A stretch of DNA of 5,672 nucleotides from Actinomycetes bacterium (GTDB lineage: Bacteria > Actinomycetota > Coriobacteriia > Anaerosomatales > Anaerosomataceae), in contig JAJZRZ010000116.1 in the NCBI GenBank assembly GCA_021850085.1, forward strand, positions 1 to 5,672. The letters run 5' to 3'. Positions 5,085 to 5,672 of this stretch are shown piece by piece (the stretch's first letter is position 1; each line of letters opens with the position of its first letter). Under the pieces are notes generated by a model. The model was given only the letters and a program-made list of their open reading frames with translations. It was not told where the DNA came from and did not search any database. A program made the translations under genes and the position numbers.

Positions 5085-5672
5085 GTGTGCCATCCGGAAT
5101 CGCCTCGGCAGTCAGGCTTCTCACCGTGGTGCCGGCGGGTCGTGCCGATGAGAGCGACCCGGTGCCGTACTTCACGCTCGTGGGGTGGCTGTACGTGGCC
5201 TCAGGAGCGGTGGTCGCCGCGGCAGCTGTTGCCGCGGGCCTGGCACACGGCACCGGCGCGCTTCTGGCCGCGGCGGTCATTGTCGCCTCATGGGGGATTC
5301 TCTCCGGGTTCATCCACTGGGATGGTCTTGCCGACACCGCCGACGGGTTCGGTGTGCACGGCGGTGCGGTGCGCCGGCTTGCGGTCATGCGCGACAGCAG
5401 CATCGGCGCATTCGGGGTGGTGGCCATCGTCATGGTGGCGCTCGTGCAGGTCGCGGCCCTTGCTGTCGTGATGGACCGGGCCGTGTGGTGGGCCCTCGGC
5501 GCGCCGGTGGCCGGAAGGTGGGCCGCGGGGGTCGCGCTGTGGTATCGGAGGCCCGCCCGGTCCGATGGGCTGGCGGCGCACCACGCACGGCGCCCGGTAC
5601 CAGCGGCGGTCCTCGTGCTCGCCTTGCCGGTCCTGCCGCTCTTGTGCGTGCCGTACCCTGCCTCGGCGGGTC
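5081..5672 (+). CDS. cobS: Adenosylcobinamide-GDP ribazoletransferase (CobS), 3' end beyond the window
   Basis: CobS is an integral membrane enzyme that joins adenosylcobinamide-GDP with alpha-ribazole or its phosphate, releasing GMP, in the final assembly of the cobalamin lower loop. The frame opened by GTG 5081 stays open to the window edge, giving 197 complete codons; the family is usually about 250 residues, so some 50-60 are missing. Diagnostic is Gly-Phe-Ile-His-Trp-Asp-Gly-Leu-Ala-Asp-Thr-Ala-Asp-Gly-Phe at 76-90, the conserved Asp-rich motif thought to bind Mg, followed by Met-Arg-Asp-Ser-Ser-Ile-Gly-Ala-Phe-Gly. Hydrophobic segments at about 31-55, 60-78, 110-130 and after 170 fit a multi-pass membrane protein. 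GTG 5081 overlaps the cobT stop in a GTGA arrangement; no strong Shine-Dalgarno is visible, so coupling to cobT is likely. GTG 5087 is a close alternative start. Confidence 0.93.
   Translation, partial: MSVPSGIASAVRLLTVVPAGRADESDPVPYFTLVGWLYVASGAVVAAAAVAAGLAHGTGALLAAAVIVASWGILSGFIHWDGLADTADGFGVHGGAVRRLAVMRDSSIGAFGVVAIVMVALVQVAALAVVMDRAVWWALGAPVAGRWAAGVALWYRRPARSDGLAAHHARRPVPAAVLVLALPVLPLLCVPYPASAG

Overview
The window is a compact, high-GC bacterial segment in which every recognisable gene lies on the + strand. I recognise eight genes: the tail of an M50-type membrane metalloprotease, then trpS, scpA, scpB, an rluB-type pseudouridine synthase gene, cobU, cobT and the 5' part of cobS. The high GC content, frequent GTG starts, overlapping genes and the order protease - trpS - scpA - scpB - rluB suggest a deep-branching actinobacterium (for example Coriobacteriia or a relative) or another high-GC anaerobe. 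This taxonomic guess is inference only; no marker in the window settles it.

Layout. Positions 1-173 are the C-terminal end of the protease. Positions 174-288 form the only real intergenic gap, with a GC-rich hairpin and a plausible -10 element just ahead of trpS. From 289 to the window end, genes are packed with 1-nt gaps or overlaps of 1-20 nt: trpS/scpA gap 1 nt, scpA/scpB GTGA overlap, scpB/rluB 20-nt overlap, rluB/cobU TGATG overlap, cobU/cobT 16-nt overlap, cobT/cobS GTGA overlap. No gap inside this run is long enough for a separate promoter, terminator or riboswitch, so it is probably one translationally coupled transcription unit, though internal promoters inside coding sequence cannot be excluded.

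Function. The first half is housekeeping: tRNA-Trp charging, the kleisin and winged-helix subunits of the SMC-ScpAB chromosome organiser, and an rRNA pseudouridine synthase. The second half is the nucleotide-loop assembly branch of cobalamin synthesis. CobU phosphorylates adenosylcobinamide and transfers GMP to it, CobT makes the alpha-ribazole phosphate, and membrane-bound CobS joins the two. The most unusual points are a Cys-rich, probably metal-binding motif in TrpRS related to the Thermotoga maritima Fe-S motif but with His at the fourth position, a CobU divergent in part of its middle region, and the fusion of cobUTS to the scpAB-rluB operon without a visible B12 riboswitch. I found no mobile element, CRISPR array, RNA gene or clearly new system.
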